A stretch of 64,000 nt of DNA. Origin: Synechococcus sp. UW69. GTDB lineage: Bacteria; Cyanobacteriota; Cyanobacteriia; PCC-6307; Cyanobiaceae. The notes under the pieces were generated by a model. The model saw nothing but the letters and a program-made list of their open reading frames with translations, ran no database searches and was not told the DNA's origin. Location of the stretch: positions 558,001-622,000 of the forward strand of contig NZ_UCNW01000009.1 in the NCBI RefSeq assembly GCF_900474185.1. The letters are read 5' to 3'. Below, in pieces: positions 53,167 through 63,474 of the stretch; position 1 is the stretch's first letter; the number at the start of each line of letters is the position of its first letter. The position numbers and the translations under genes are program-made.

Positions 53167-54476
53167 GATTTTCCGGGTCGACTCACCAGGGTGGCCAGGG
53201 CAAACCAGCCGATCAGTTGCACTTCGGGGCGGAAGAAGATCGTGTCGGTGCTGCCCTGCATCAGCAGGCCAGCGATGGCAGCAAGGCTGGCGATGGCCGC
53301 CAACGCGCTTGGCCCGTCTGTTTTGAGCTGCTTCAGGCCCTGCCTCAGGCTGCTGACGAGCAATCCCAGGCAGGCCAATAGCCCAGGGATGCCGGTTTCC
53401 ACCAGGATTTCCAAAGGAACGGAGTAGGCACTGAGGGCGTTGAACTTTGGCTGTTGATAAAGGGGGTAGATGCTGTTGAAGGCTGCATTGCCAGGGCCGA
53501 TGCCAAGCCAGGGACGGTCTTGCACCATCTGGATGGCCGCCATCCAGACGTTGATGCGGAAATTGTTGGAACTATCGCCTCGTCCTGCCAGCAGGCTTGA
53601 GATGCGCGTGCGGATGGGATCGATCTGGGTGGCCGCCACCACAAGACAAGCGGCCCCAACAACCAAGACTGCTAGGGGGACGAGACGTCTCCAGAACGGA
53701 GGCCAGTGGCGGGTCCAGCGCAGCAGCAACAACAGCAGCAGCACGGCGACGGCAGCCACCATTCCCAGCCAGCCCCCTCGGCTGTAGGTGAACAGCGTGG
53801 CTGTTCCTGCGAGCACCAATGTGGTGCCAGCAAACAGCTGGGCTCCTACTCCACGCCACCGCACCAGAGCGATCGCCGCGAAGGGGATCAGTGGCAGCAG
53901 ATACCCCGCCAGGAGATTGGGGTTTCCCAGGGGGCCATAGATCCGAATGGTGCCGGCGCTGACCGAATTTGGATCCGCCCAGCCCGCCAGTTCCTCGCTT
54001 GAGACATAGAGCTGACGCAAGGCGAGAACACTGCTGAGCAGGCCGCCACTCAGCAGTCCGGCGACCAGCCGGTCCCACCATCGTTCATTGCTCAGCAGCA
54101 GTTTGCAGAGCAAGGCATAGACGCCCAGGTAGCTGAGCAGTTTGATCAGGCCTTTGCTGGCAGCGATCGGAACAGGCGAAAAACCCGTCGCCACAATCGC
54201 GATGGCGAGAAAGAGCATCAGCCAAAGCGAGATGGCCCCGATGCGGCGTGGCGGGCTGCAAAGGCACCAGAGCAGCCATAGGGCGCCGCAGGCTGCAATC
54301 ACCAGGGCCAATCCCGTGCGTGTAAACACGGGAAGACCACTGAGCAGCACCAGCAGCAGCAGCCCCGCCAGTCCTTCTAGGCGTTTCAGCACCGCCTGAT
54401 CCGGTGATATCAGCCCCTGCCAGCGCGCCAACAGCGGACCACCGCTCGCCGCCTGGGTTGCATCCGCAGAGGCCAT
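53163..54476 (-). CDS. ictB: IctB/O-antigen ligase-like membrane protein
   Basis: Polytopic membrane protein of 437 residues and about ten hydrophobic segments. The Wzy/O-antigen ligase region has GPLGNPNLLAGYLLPLIPFA and FTYSRGGWLGMVAA, and the large loop ends PWLGIGPGNAAFNSIYP. Early work linked IctB with inorganic-carbon uptake in cyanobacteria; the ligase-like fold argues for a glycan role, so function is unsettled. It lies between trmB and the kinase gene, overlapping the latter by four bases. Confidence 0.86.
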   Translation of the reverse strand: MASADATQAASGGPLLARWQGLISPDQAVLKRLEGLAGLLLLVLLSGLPVFTRTGLALVIAACGALWLLWCLCSPPRRIGAISLWLMLFLAIAIVATGFSPVPIAASKGLIKLLSYLGVYALLCKLLLSNERWWDRLVAGLLSGGLLSSVLALRQLYVSSEELAGWADPNSVSAGTIRIYGPLGNPNLLAGYLLPLIPFAAIALVRWRGVGAQLFAGTTLVLAGTATLFTYSRGGWLGMVAAVAVLLLLLLLRWTRHWPPFWRRLVPLAVLVVGAACLVVAATQIDPIRTRISSLLAGRGDSSNNFRINVWMAAIQMVQDRPWLGIGPGNAAFNSIYPLYQQPKFNALSAYSVPLEILVETGIPGLLACLGLLVSSLRQGLKQLKTDGPSALAAIASLAAIAGLLMQGSTDTIFFRPEVQLIGWFALATLVSRPGKS

Positions 54477-54499
54477 CGTGGGGGTCAGGTGGTGAGTGC

Positions 54500-55189
54500 T
54501 TACGCCGGATTATCGATCTCCTGCCAACGCTGTTCCAGATCTGACACGGAAGGAAGCGGACTCTGGTTCCTGCGGTACAGCACCCGGTAGACGGGGAGGC
54601 TCTGTTCGAGCACGTAGCGCTCCCGTTCCGTGGGAACAGGAAGTGGGTTCTCGCTTCGCCAGGGACGCTGATCCTCGGCCGGCCGGTCAAAGCAGGCGCT
54701 GAGTTCCGTGAGAGCCACCATCGGCTCAATGACTTCCAGAACATCGCTCTGAAGAAACAGTTCACGGCCGGGCTGGAGGGCCGTCGCGATGGCGAGGAGC
54801 AGCGCCGGTTGCAAGACCCGTCGCTTGCGGTGCCGCCTTTTGAACCAGGGATCGGGAAACTGGATCGAGACCCGTTGCAGCCGGTCCTGCTCCAGGGCCT
54901 TCATCCAGCCTTCCAGACTGATGTTGGCGTTGCAGAACAGGATCCGGACATTGCCGTGCTCCGAGGCAAGCGCATCACAATCGGCGGAAGTCACCAGGGG
55001 TCGGCGGATTTCAACGCCGAGATGGTTCCAGTGGGGATCACGTTCGGCCAGACCCAGCAGGCATCTCCCACGGGCGCAACCGATGTCGAGGTGGATCGGT
55101 TGATCAGGAACCCGGAATAGCTCCTCAGGTTGTGGAAGTTGCAGCGGCAGCTGAAAGAAGCGACTGAGGGGATTGACGTGCTGACGCAA
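54500..55189 (-). CDS. trmB: tRNA (guanine46-N7)-methyltransferase
   Basis: SAM-dependent enzyme that makes m7G46 in the tRNA variable loop. The 229 residues show [17 protein letters not shown] (SAM site), [14 protein letters not shown], and [20 protein letters not shown], the tRNA-facing family motif. It is 24 bases upstream of ictB and 24 downstream of the FIST gene, on the same strand. Confidence 0.95.
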   Translation of the reverse strand: MRQHVNPLSRFFQLPLQLPQPEELFRVPDQPIHLDIGCARGRCLLGLAERDPHWNHLGVEIRRPLVTSADCDALASEHGNVRILFCNANISLEGWMKALEQDRLQRVSIQFPDPWFKRRHRKRRVLQPALLLAIATALQPGRELFLQSDVLEVIEPMVALTELSACFDRPAEDQRPWRSENPLPVPTERERYVLEQSLPVYRVLYRRNQSPLPSVSDLEQRWQEIDNPA

Positions 55190-55213
55190 GGTTTCGAGGC
55201 GGTGCGATCTCGC

Positions 55214-56509
55214 TCAACTGAGATTGTCAGAGCCACTGCCAGAGGAGCTGTCGGGGTCCTGACGCAGCAAGCCCCAGCAGGCGGTGTAGCCGTGCAGATG
55301 CGTCGTTCCGCCAATGGGCCCAATCTCACCGTTGCAGAACGCTCCTGCCACGGGAAGCTCCGGCATGAGTTGGCGCGCCAGGCTGATGTCGCCATCGGCA
55401 CGACCGAACAGTCCCTTGCCTCGTCCCAAGCAGGCCATCAGCAGCCCGAAGTGGACCGTGTCGCCTGGATCAGCCGTGGCTGTCTTCAGCAACCCAAGGG
55501 CCTCGTCCTGAGATGCGGTGGCTTCACGGAGATGGAATTGCACGTTTTGGCCGGCGCGCACTCGCTCTGCAACGGCCACGGCGCCGTTGCTGGGATCCAC
55601 ACCAATCAGGTTGCGCATGAGGAATGCACTTGCTTCTGAAGTTGCTCCGTCGGAATTCAGTCGCAGGTTGCTGCGTTCCACGCCGAGGAATAGTGAGTGA
55701 CGCACTAGCTCGCGCTCCTGTTCGCTGAGGTCGGCTAGGACCCGCTGCAGGCAGGCGATGGGGCTGGCTTTGTTGCCGCCATCATTCAGTTCCAACAGCA
55801 CGTTGCGCTGCACCTGCTCGATCGAGAACACCGGGCCAATGGGACGACAGCCTTGCGCCACCACTGTTTCGAGTCGCCAGCGACCCCCGATCGAACAGAC
55901 CACTGCGCCTGTGAGGATGCGGTCATCCAGCAGCAGTGATCCGTGCGGACTGTTATGGGGCGCTGCGATCCCGCCAATCTTCTCGGCATCCGGGTAGGCA
56001 TAGTCCAGCCCGCTGATCAGATCGTTGATGCCACTGCTGGTGGGGTCGATCAGGAGGATCTGGCTCCGGGAATCCTCCGGTGTGATGTCGACCCAGTCCT
56101 GCCATCGTTGGGCCGCTCCATCAAGATCAGGCAGTTTTTCTGTGCTGAGGTGGCGGGTTGTGATGGATGCCCCCGGCAGGGAGAGCAATGTCACGCTCAA
56201 GGCCGGTGTCTGCTCCAGTTCCGAGGCACTACCGTCGCCGCGGGTGCCCACCACGCCTCCACCTGTGCATCCGATCCAATGCTTCGCGCTGATTTGGGCG
56301 CGAAGCATCGGCAGTAACCGAGGTAAGTCGGTGGCATAACCGGTTGAGGTGAAGACGAGTGCGAGATCGGCTTCGCCCCTGGGTCGACCCAGTTGCGCGA
56401 CCACGTCCCGCACCGCTTCGTCCAGAGACGCTTTGGCAGAAAGCCCTGATCGGCAACTGACTTCAGTGCCCCCGGATCGGAACCAGCTGAACGGTGCAAA
56501 CGGTGCCAT
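55214..56509 (-). CDS. FIST domain-containing protein
   Basis: Protein of 431 residues with the N-terminal FIST domain (DLALVFTSTGYATDLPRLLP, then IGCTGGGVVG) and a C-terminal FIST_C domain (VERSNLRLNSDG...AGAFCNGEIGP). FIST domains are predicted small-ligand sensors, often found with signalling modules. Here it stands alone without a kinase or cyclase output. The last codons carry a Ser/Gly/Asp-rich tail. Ligand unknown. Confidence 0.88.
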   Translation of the reverse strand: MAPFAPFSWFRSGGTEVSCRSGLSAKASLDEAVRDVVAQLGRPRGEADLALVFTSTGYATDLPRLLPMLRAQISAKHWIGCTGGGVVGTRGDGSASELEQTPALSVTLLSLPGASITTRHLSTEKLPDLDGAAQRWQDWVDITPEDSRSQILLIDPTSSGINDLISGLDYAYPDAEKIGGIAAPHNSPHGSLLLDDRILTGAVVCSIGGRWRLETVVAQGCRPIGPVFSIEQVQRNVLLELNDGGNKASPIACLQRVLADLSEQERELVRHSLFLGVERSNLRLNSDGATSEASAFLMRNLIGVDPSNGAVAVAERVRAGQNVQFHLREATASQDEALGLLKTATADPGDTVHFGLLMACLGRGKGLFGRADGDISLARQLMPELPVAGAFCNGEIGPIGGTTHLHGYTACWGLLRQDPDSSSGSGSDNLS

Positions 56510-56578
56510 GAAGCGGACCCTATCAACCCTGGAGCTCAGCTCGGGACGTTGATAATGGCGAGACTGTGACAGTCCTCA

Positions 56579-57190
56579 GTGAACGAGCTCACGTACCGCG
56601 CTCTGGTGTGGCTGACCTATCGCTTGGCCGCCACCTTTGCTGTTGGTGTGCCTTTGGTCTTGTTGATGTGGTCGGCATGGCGTCGCGAGCCGATGGTGCT
56701 TCGGCTTCTGGGCATCTACTGGAAGGTGGCCAGCCTGATGGCGATCAGCCTGCTGCTTCTCATGGATCAACGACCCCTGGGCTACGCCACTGCTGCTGTC
56801 GCTCCGGTCTTGATGGTGATCAGCCTGTGGTTCTGGGTTGACATCAATGAGGAGTTGGCCGATCAACCGTCCTGGCGTCCCCTGCCGTTGGCTGTGAAGG
56901 TTTGGCGTTGGGCGTTCAGTGGTTTTGGACTCCTCAGCCTGGTGATGAGCATCACAGGCTTGCGTTGCATGCAGCAGCTGGCGTTGCCCTCCTGCTTGAC
57001 GTGGCTTGAGGCTCCCCAGGGCATCCATGGCCTGGCGGCCACGGTGTTCAATTTTTTATTCGGTGGTCAGTGGACTGAGGCCGTTGCCGCCTTTGTGGGA
57101 TATGTCGCCCTGGTGGCCTACCTGGCCGGGCTGCTGCAGTGGTTGTTGGTACGCCTGCCCCGCTTCGGGCGTGTGGCGGGCGATTTCTGA
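56579..57190 (+). CDS. DUF3177 family membrane protein
   Basis: Conserved cyanobacterial membrane protein of 203 residues, function unknown. About five hydrophobic segments, with AWRREPMVLRLLGIYWKVAS after the first and a loop FWVDINEELADQPSWRPLP in the middle. GTG 56579 is the start. The following gene starts at its TGA (57190), so the two are coupled. Confidence 0.78.
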   Translation: MNELTYRALVWLTYRLAATFAVGVPLVLLMWSAWRREPMVLRLLGIYWKVASLMAISLLLLMDQRPLGYATAAVAPVLMVISLWFWVDINEELADQPSWRPLPLAVKVWRWAFSGFGLLSLVMSITGLRCMQQLALPSCLTWLEAPQGIHGLAATVFNFLFGGQWTEAVAAFVGYVALVAYLAGLLQWLLVRLPRFGRVAGDF

Positions 57191-57483
57191 TGACGGATCA
57201 AGCGGTGGTTCAGGCTTTCGAGGAACGAACGCGTCTTGAGTCCCAGAGGGTCGTCCGACTTCGGGGGCAGGTGGGGGATGTGCCTTTTGAATTGCTGATT
57301 TTTCGTGGATTCAGCAGCAGCACAACCCATCCAACCGCCTTTGACCCTGATGCCCCTGTTCTCCCTGAGGGAACAAGCCTGGATCAGGCCGAGTTGCTTC
57401 AGGGGCCCTTATCGCCCACCCAGGAGGTTGTGCTGGCTGGACCGATGCCGCCGAACGACCTCTTGGTTCAGGCCAATTGGTGA
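57190..57483 (+). CDS. Conserved cyanobacterial protein (97 residues)
   Basis: Function unknown. From ATG 57190 the 97-residue product has an all-beta pattern: [20 protein letters not shown], then [14 protein letters not shown], and ends [13 protein letters not shown]. It may belong to a small cyanobacterial/plastid DUF family, but the name is not certain. It is coupled to the DUF3177 gene, and its 3' end overlaps ileS by 16 bases. Confidence 0.75.
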   Translation: MTDQAVVQAFEERTRLESQRVVRLRGQVGDVPFELLIFRGFSSSTTHPTAFDPDAPVLPEGTSLDQAELLQGPLSPTQEVVLAGPMPPNDLLVQANW

Positions 57484-60392
57484 GTTCGGCGTTCCAGGAC
57501 GCCGACACAGCGTCCGCAGATGTGGGGGTGGTCTGGATGTTGACCCACATCCCCTTCGTAGTGCCAGCAGCGTTCGCATTTGATGCCCCGCGCTCGGCTC
57601 ACCTCGATCAACGCGAGGTCGTCGTCTTGGCTGGCCAGCAGTTCGGCCCAGGGCTCGCCACCGATCTGCAGTTGTGAGACCAGCAGCCAGTCCCGCAGGC
57701 CGTCCACCTCTGCATCTCCCTCCTCATTGAGCCAGGAGAGAGCGGCCTGGAGCTCCGGGCGGCGGGCATCAATCCGCACGGATGCCTCAAGCGATGCGCC
57801 GAGTTCCTGACGGCCGCGGCAGTCTTCCAACACTTTGTTCACGGCAGCGCGCAGCTCCCGTAGCTGTTGAACCGGAGCGCTGAGGGCGCTATCGCGCCAG
57901 TCCGCTGGAACCGTGGGCCAGCCGCGGCGGAAGACCGAGGTCTCTTCGACTGGGTAGGGCAGGTTTTGCCAGATGTCTTCGGCCATATGGCACAGCACCG
58001 GAGCGATCAGCCCGGCCAGGCGTTCGATGATCAGGGCCATCACGGTCTGGCAGCTGCGCCGGCGCCGGTCCTGGGGGGCACTCACATAGAGCCTGTCCTT
58101 GGCGATGTCGAGGTAGAAGTTCGACAGATCGGTGACGCAGAAGTTCTGCAGCAGCTGGAAGAAACGGAAGAATTCGAAGTTTTCGAAGGCTTCTGTGATG
58201 TCATCCATCACCTCGGCTGTGCGCTGCAGCATCCAGCGGTCAAGCAACGGCAGTTCGGCCACGGGGATGGCGTCGGTTGCCGGATGGAAGTCGTGCAGGT
58301 TGCCGAGCAGGTAACGGCTGGTGTTGCGCACTTTGCGGTACACATCCGCCAGCTGGCGCAAAATCCCGGCTCCGATCGGCACATCGGCGGAGTAATCCAC
58401 CGAGCTCACCCACAGCCGCAGAACATCGGCTCCATAGGGCGGTTCCTGCTTCTGGTTCTTCCCTCCCTCGATGATCACCATCGGGTCGACCACATTGCCG
58501 AGGGATTTGCTCATCTTGCGGCCCTTCTCATCAAGGGCGAAGCCATGGGTGAGCACCCGCTTGTAGGGCGCATGGCCATTGACGGCGACCGAGGTGAGCA
58601 GTGAGCTCTGGAACCAGCCCCTGTGTTGGTCGGATCCTTCCAGGTAGAGGTCGGCGGGATAGCTGAGGTTGTCGCGCTGACTGGCGACAGCGGCCCAGCT
58701 CGAGCCGGAGTCAAACCACACATCCATGGTGTCGGTGCCCTTCCGCCACTGATCGGCCTGGTCGGCATAGGAGGCCGGCAGCAAATCAGCTTCGTCTTTT
58801 TCCCACCAGACGTCGGCACCGTGTTCGGCGATCAGTCCTTCGATGTGAGCCAGGGTGTCGGCATTCAGCAGCACGTCACCGTTGCTGCGGTGATAGAAGA
58901 CGGGAATCGGTACGCCCCAGGTGCGCTGCCGTGAGATGCACCAGTCGCCCCGCTCTTTCACCATCGATTCGATGCGGTTGCGACCTGAGGCGGGAGTCCA
59001 CTCCACCTCAGCGATCGCATCGAGTGCCTGTTGACGGAACCCTTCCACGGAGGCGAACCACTGCTCAGTGGCCCGGAAGATCGTGGGTTTCTTGGTGCGC
59101 CAGTCGTAGGGGTAGCGGTGGCCATAGGCCTCCTGCTTGAGCAGGGCGCCTGCGGCATCAAGCGCCTCGATGATCGCGGCGTTGGCATCCTTGAGAACGT
59201 TCAGTCCCGCGAACGGCCCGGCCTCCTCGGTGAGGTTGCCGGCTTCGTCCACGGGGCAGAGCACCGGTAGGCCGTTCTTCTGGCCGGTGTGGAAGTCATC
59301 GACGCCATGACCAGGAGCGGTGTGCACGAGGCCCGTGCCCGATTCAGTGGTGATGTAGTCGCCGCCGATGACCACCGGACTGCTGCGATCAAGAAGAGGG
59401 TGGCGGTAGGTCAAACCAGCGAGCAGGGCGCCTTTGACCGTGGCGCGCCGGGTCAGCGGGCGTTCCAGGGTTGAGCTCAGCGAGGCAATCAAATCAGTCG
59501 CCACCAGCAACAGGCGGCCTGCGCCGTCGTCTGCAAGGGCGTAGTCGAGTCGTTCGTTCACGGACACCGCCAGGTTCGCCGGCAATGTCCAGGGCGTGGT
59601 GGTCCAGATGGCGACCTGCAGGGCTTTGCCCAGACCTTCTGTATCGGTTGGCAGCTCGATGCCATCAGCCCTGAGCGCATCCCGAAGGGACGCTGGCAGC
59701 TCCACCGCAGGGAAGGCGGCGTAGACGCTGGGGCTGGTGTGGCCGTCGGGGTACTCCAGTTCGGCCTCGGCCAACGCTGTGCGGGAGCTCGGACTCCAGT
59801 GCACCGGCTTCAGCCCTCGATAGATGTGCCCTTTGAGCACCATTTCGCCAAACACCCGGATCTGGGCGGATTCGTATTCCTTCTGCAGAGTCAGATAAGG
59901 CTGGTCCCAGTCGGCCCAGATTCCCCAGCGCTGGAAGCCTTTCATCTGGCCATCCACTTGCTTGCGGGCGTAGGCGGCTGCCTTTTTGCGCAGCTTGATC
60001 GGTGTCAGCGCCTTTCGCTGCTCCTGATCCATCGACTGCAGCACCTTGAGCTCGATCGGGAGACCGTGGCAGTCCCAGCCAGGGACGTAACGCACCCGCC
60101 GCCCGTTCAACACCTGATATTTGTTGATGACGTCCTTCAGCACCTTGTTGAGGGCATGGCCCATATGAAGAGCGCCGTTGGCGTAGGGCGGGCCATCGTG
60201 GAGAGTGAACGTTGGACCGCTGTTCTTGAGGCCCAGCTCGCCGTCGATTCCTTGGTTCTTCCAGAAGGACTGCAGTTCCGGTTCGCGTTGGACGGCATTG
60301 GCGCGCATGCCGAAACCCGTCTGCAGCAGGTTGAGCGTGTCTTTGTAGGAGGGACGTCCCTCGGCGGCGGCGTCGCGCTTCTCCTTGCTCAC
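57468..60392 (-). CDS. ileS: Isoleucyl-tRNA synthetase
   Basis: Charges tRNA-Ile, with editing of valine. The 974-residue protein has the class I HIGH-type motif in [16 protein letters not shown], the KMSKS motif in [12 protein letters not shown], the editing domain, and a C-terminal zinc finger [13 protein letters not shown]...ICGRC, characteristic of the bacterial type. Length and order are normal. It is one of the largest genes here and is not part of an operon. Confidence 0.98.
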   Translation of the reverse strand: MSKEKRDAAAEGRPSYKDTLNLLQTGFGMRANAVQREPELQSFWKNQGIDGELGLKNSGPTFTLHDGPPYANGALHMGHALNKVLKDVINKYQVLNGRRVRYVPGWDCHGLPIELKVLQSMDQEQRKALTPIKLRKKAAAYARKQVDGQMKGFQRWGIWADWDQPYLTLQKEYESAQIRVFGEMVLKGHIYRGLKPVHWSPSSRTALAEAELEYPDGHTSPSVYAAFPAVELPASLRDALRADGIELPTDTEGLGKALQVAIWTTTPWTLPANLAVSVNERLDYALADDGAGRLLLVATDLIASLSSTLERPLTRRATVKGALLAGLTYRHPLLDRSSPVVIGGDYITTESGTGLVHTAPGHGVDDFHTGQKNGLPVLCPVDEAGNLTEEAGPFAGLNVLKDANAAIIEALDAAGALLKQEAYGHRYPYDWRTKKPTIFRATEQWFASVEGFRQQALDAIAEVEWTPASGRNRIESMVKERGDWCISRQRTWGVPIPVFYHRSNGDVLLNADTLAHIEGLIAEHGADVWWEKDEADLLPASYADQADQWRKGTDTMDVWFDSGSSWAAVASQRDNLSYPADLYLEGSDQHRGWFQSSLLTSVAVNGHAPYKRVLTHGFALDEKGRKMSKSLGNVVDPMVIIEGGKNQKQEPPYGADVLRLWVSSVDYSADVPIGAGILRQLADVYRKVRNTSRYLLGNLHDFHPATDAIPVAELPLLDRWMLQRTAEVMDDITEAFENFEFFRFFQLLQNFCVTDLSNFYLDIAKDRLYVSAPQDRRRRSCQTVMALIIERLAGLIAPVLCHMAEDIWQNLPYPVEETSVFRRGWPTVPADWRDSALSAPVQQLRELRAAVNKVLEDCRGRQELGASLEASVRIDARRPELQAALSWLNEEGDAEVDGLRDWLLVSQLQIGGEPWAELLASQDDDLALIEVSRARGIKCERCWHYEGDVGQHPDHPHICGRCVGVLERRTHQLA

Positions 60393-60419
60393 GGGGTCCC
60401 TGCTCTGGCCTCGGGATTA

Positions 60420-60938
60420 TCAGTCCTCGCCCTCTGGGGATGTGGCATCCGCGGGGGGGACAGGCTCGGTGCTGGTCATTTCTGAACCAGCGTCATCGCT
60501 AGCGGCAGCGTTTTCAGGGGACTCGGGACGTACCCATTTTTTCTCGGTGACCCCTGATTTCCCAGTCGGCTTGAGTTGTTTGGCGATGCCGCTGATGCCT
60601 TCCCCAACGCGGCCTGTGGTGATGAGGAGCTGCCGAACGCTGGTGCGCCAGTGGTCGAGCGATTGAAAACGCTGCTGCTCTGTTTCGCTGAGAGTGTTCC
60701 ACCGGGCTTGTCCGACCTCAGTGCCCAAGCGAGCGATCAATAAACCGGCGCAGAGAACGGCGAGCATCGGGGCTCCCCTCAGCCGGTCACTGCTGGTAAC
60801 CAGCACGAGACCCAGTAGCAACACCACCGCTCCCCACACACCATCGCGCGGGCGACTGAGTTCAACGGCCAACAGGGGAAGCAGCAGGAGTGCAAGGCCA
60901 AGCAGGAGGCAGAAATCGCCGCTTAGGGTCGCAAGCAT
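60420..60938 (-). CDS. Conserved membrane-associated protein
   Basis: Function unknown. From ATG 60938 the protein has 172 residues: two or three helices in the first 75 (CLLLGLALLLLPLLAV, VWGAVVLLLGLVLVTS, MLAVLCAGLLIARLG), then a soluble tail with WNTLSETEQQRFQSLDHW and an acidic, Pro/Ser-rich end. A longer frame starts at GTG/ATG 60998 but would overlap tRNA-Leu, so the later start is preferred. It lies downstream of the tRNA, opposite strand. Confidence 0.7.
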   Translation of the reverse strand: MLATLSGDFCLLLGLALLLLPLLAVELSRPRDGVWGAVVLLLGLVLVTSSDRLRGAPMLAVLCAGLLIARLGTEVGQARWNTLSETEQQRFQSLDHWRTSVRQLLITTGRVGEGISGIAKQLKPTGKSGVTEKKWVRPESPENAAASDDAGSEMTSTEPVPPADATSPEGED

Positions 60939-60992
60939 CCGTGTTGATGCGGACTGCTCCCATTCTGGGGCGATCTCTAAAGTTGGCGCATT

Positions 60993-61074
60993 GCCCACCT
61001 GGCGGAATTGGTAGACGCGCTGGTTTTAGGTACCAGTGGCTTCGGTCGTGGGGGTTCAAGTCCCCCGGTGGGCA
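60993..61074 (+). tRNA. trnL: tRNA-Leu (TAG)
   Basis: Class II tRNA with long variable arm. Acceptor GCCCACC (60993-60999) pairs with GGTGGGC (61067-61073); discriminator A 61074. The anticodon stem CTGGT/ACCAG encloses TTTAGGT with anticodon TAG. Variable arm follows, then T arm GGGGG-TTCAAGT-CCCCC. CCA is not encoded. Confidence 0.95.
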
Positions 61075-61128
61075 TTCCTTTCCCTACGGTGGTTCGGGAA
61101 CGTTCCAGACTTGTTGCCTGTCCTCCGG

Positions 61129-62160
61129 ATGCATCAGAGCACTGCTCAACAACAGCAGCCTCGTCCGGTTGGAGTGGCTTACCGCTCGGTACCCCGCGAA
61201 TTTGTTGACCCGCCTGCCTTTTGGAATCCCACCGTTGGGTTGTTCCTCGGGGGGTATGCGCTGGCCGCTTTAACCGTCTGGGGTTGGTTTGTGGCGGCTT
61301 GGCCCTTGCAGGTGCTTCTTTGCACCGGGTTTCTCGCGCTGCACCTGGAAGGAACGGTGATACATGACGCCTGCCATAACGCGGCCCACCCCAATCGATG
61401 GGTGAATCAAGCCATGGGTCATGGCTCAGCGCTGCTACTCGGGTTCAGTTTCCCCGTCTTCACTCGGGTGCACCTGGAGCATCACGCCCATGTCAATGAT
61501 CCGAAGAACGATCCCGATCACATCGTCAGTACGTTTGGACCGCTCTGGCTGATCGCACCAAGATTTTTTTACCACGAGTGGTTTTTCTTTCAGCGACGCC
61601 TCTGGCGGCGCTGGGAGTTGATGCAGTGGGGGTTGGAACGCAGCATTTTTGTGGTGATAGTCCTTGCTGCAGCGCGCTTTGACTTTCTGCCATTCATCTT
61701 CAACTGCTGGTTCGCGCCTGCCTTGATGGTCGGGGTGACCCTGGGTCTTTTCTTCGACTACCTCCCGCATCGGCCGTTCACGTCTCGCAACCGCTGGACG
61801 AATGCTCGGATCTACCCCGGCAGGCTGATGAACTGGCTGATCATGGGCCAGAACTACCACTTGGTTCATCACCTCTGGCCCTCAATTCCCTGGTTTGAGT
61901 ACAAACCGGCCTATGAGGCCACCAAGCCTCTGCTCGATTCAAAAGGATCTCCCCAGCGGTTGGGCATTTTTGAGACCCGCAGGGATGGCTACAACTTCCT
62001 GTACGACATCCTCGTGGGTGTCCGAAGTCACAAGCGTCGCAGCGGAAAAATGAGGCGTGCTGCCCGGTTTATGCCCGGACGGGGGCTGCGACGTCACTGG
62101 CTTGGCTTTGTTGATCGCATTGCGATCAAAACGGAAGCCAAACGCTGGGTGTCCCGATAA
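61129..62160 (+). CDS. crtR: Beta-carotene hydroxylase
   Basis: Di-iron membrane hydroxylase that makes zeaxanthin from beta-carotene. From ATG 61129 it has 343 residues. The desaturase-type His boxes are HDACHNAAH, HLEHHAHVND and HLVHHLWP, with PHRPF between the second and third; about four helices flank them. The 31 residues of the open frame upstream run into the tRNA and are rejected. Zeaxanthin is the main photoprotective pigment of marine picocyanobacteria. It uses isoprenoids from ispH. Confidence 0.95.
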   Translation: MHQSTAQQQQPRPVGVAYRSVPREFVDPPAFWNPTVGLFLGGYALAALTVWGWFVAAWPLQVLLCTGFLALHLEGTVIHDACHNAAHPNRWVNQAMGHGSALLLGFSFPVFTRVHLEHHAHVNDPKNDPDHIVSTFGPLWLIAPRFFYHEWFFFQRRLWRRWELMQWGLERSIFVVIVLAAARFDFLPFIFNCWFAPALMVGVTLGLFFDYLPHRPFTSRNRWTNARIYPGRLMNWLIMGQNYHLVHHLWPSIPWFEYKPAYEATKPLLDSKGSPQRLGIFETRRDGYNFLYDILVGVRSHKRRSGKMRRAARFMPGRGLRRHWLGFVDRIAIKTEAKRWVSR

Positions 62161-62167
62161 GTCTGAT

Positions 62168-62461
62168 TCAGTCGGCGAGGATCTTTGGAACCCTGAAGAA
62201 GTCCCCCTCCCTCTGGGGCGCCTGACTGAGAATCTCCTCCCGCACGGGTGTTGGCTGTACTCCATCCGCCCGGGTGACATTGGTCACTTCAACGGCTCTT
62301 GTGGTTTCCGGAACGCCGTTGGTGTCCACCTCTTGGAGCTGACCGACGTACTCGAGGATCGATTCGAGCTGATCGGTGTAGGTCGCAATTTTCTCCTCGG
62401 GCAGATCAAGGCGGGCCAGATGGGCCACCTTGCGGACGTCGTCGCTGGAAATCTGGCTCAT
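62168..62461 (-). CDS. gatC: Asp-tRNA(Asn)/Glu-tRNA(Gln) amidotransferase subunit C
   Basis: Small stabilising subunit of GatCAB, which makes Gln-tRNA(Gln) by amidation. The 97 residues start [20 protein letters not shown], a family signature, and contain [20 protein letters not shown]. The end RVPKILAD is typical. It overlaps the creatininase gene by four bases (ATGA). Confidence 0.96.
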   Translation of the reverse strand: MSQISSDDVRKVAHLARLDLPEEKIATYTDQLESILEYVGQLQEVDTNGVPETTRAVEVTNVTRADGVQPTPVREEILSQAPQREGDFFRVPKILAD

Positions 62462-63246
62462 GACTCGCCGAGGAACGTGCGCAGATCCTCGCTCAGCGCG
62501 GTGGCGGCTGTCTCCAGCAAGGCATCACCCTGCTGGGCAGTGGCCAAGGAGGGATGAGACCCCATGCGTCCATCGGGGTGACGGCGCCGGAAATCATCTG
62601 GTCCGTGAATCGGACCTGCCGGGGCGGGGTCGGGCAGTGGACGCTGCTTGCTCTGCAAACTGGGCTCCACAGCGAGGGTGACAGCGATTTCGCTCGGTGT
62701 GGCGTGATGCCCTTCTTTGTCGCCATAGAGATCGCGGGCCTGGCGCATCACGGGTCCGGCCATGAACCAGTTGGCCAGACGACAACGCAGTTGGGGGGCG
62801 ACCGGAAGATTTCGGGTTGTGGCAGTGCCGTGGGCCTGGGCAAAAGCTGCTTTGGCTGTTGCAATGTTGCCGCCGTGGCCATTAATCACAAACACCCTTT
62901 CAAAGCCATGTCGCCCCAGGGACAACACCAGGTCATGCAGAACGGCCAGAAGTGTGGCTGGTTGCAAGCTCATCGTTCCAGCGAAGCCAAGGTGGTGTTC
63001 TGCCATGCCGAAGGCCTGGGCTGGGGTGACCAACACGCCGGTGCGACGGCCCACTTCGAGGGCGACTGCTTCTGCGGTGAGGGCATCGGTGCCGATGGCT
63101 CCAGTGGGACCGTGCTGCTCGGTGGATCCAAGGGGAATGATCACGCCTTTGCAGTCTTGGAGGTAGGTCTCAACCTCAGGCCAACTGCGCAGGGCCAGAC
63201 GAATGGTGTCCGTGCTGTCGACAGGACCGGGAGTTGCAGCGGTCAT
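62458..63246 (-). CDS. Creatininase-family amidohydrolase
   Basis: Zinc amidohydrolase of 262 residues. The metal motifs [13 protein letters not shown] and [12 protein letters not shown] open it, and [15 protein letters not shown] follows the second metal loop; EGHHATPSE is near the active site. Substrate is probably a cyclic amide or related, not creatinine. It is co-transcribed with gatC, though no functional link is known; the pair may reflect a transcriptional convenience. Confidence 0.9.
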   Translation of the reverse strand: MTAATPGPVDSTDTIRLALRSWPEVETYLQDCKGVIIPLGSTEQHGPTGAIGTDALTAEAVALEVGRRTGVLVTPAQAFGMAEHHLGFAGTMSLQPATLLAVLHDLVLSLGRHGFERVFVINGHGGNIATAKAAFAQAHGTATTRNLPVAPQLRCRLANWFMAGPVMRQARDLYGDKEGHHATPSEIAVTLAVEPSLQSKQRPLPDPAPAGPIHGPDDFRRRHPDGRMGSHPSLATAQQGDALLETAATALSEDLRTFLGES

Positions 63247-63289
63247 TCAGGCTGAGCCAATGACCTGATGATCGCTCAATCCCAGCCGA

Positions 63290-63433
63290 TCAGTGGGCGG
63301 TTCCGTTGCCGTCGTACTTGTCGGTGTTGTAGTAGCCACCGCGTGTCCCGAAAAACAGGCAGGCCAAAGGGAACAGCACGATGCTGCCAAGAAGCACAGT
63401 GCCGAGGTTGAAGCTGGAGGTGGCTGCGTCCAT
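63290..63433 (-). CDS. Small single-helix membrane protein (47 residues)
   Basis: Unknown. From ATG 63433 the product starts MDAATSSFNLGTVLLGSIVL, has one helix (about 9-28), and ends with a tyrosine- and aspartate-rich tail GGYYNTDKYDGNGTAH. It is of the size and look of small thylakoid complex subunits. The open frame extends 39 codons upstream but into the transporter end. Likely real. Confidence 0.7.
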   Translation of the reverse strand: MDAATSSFNLGTVLLGSIVLFPLACLFFGTRGGYYNTDKYDGNGTAH

Positions 63434-63474
63434 CAACTGGCCAGAATTGAGCTCAGCTTGGCGTGGATGCACCG

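Noticed and set aside
60939-60998. Longer start of the membrane protein after ileS
   Set aside because: It would overlap the tRNA-Leu acceptor end; the ATG at 60938 gives a sensible first helix.
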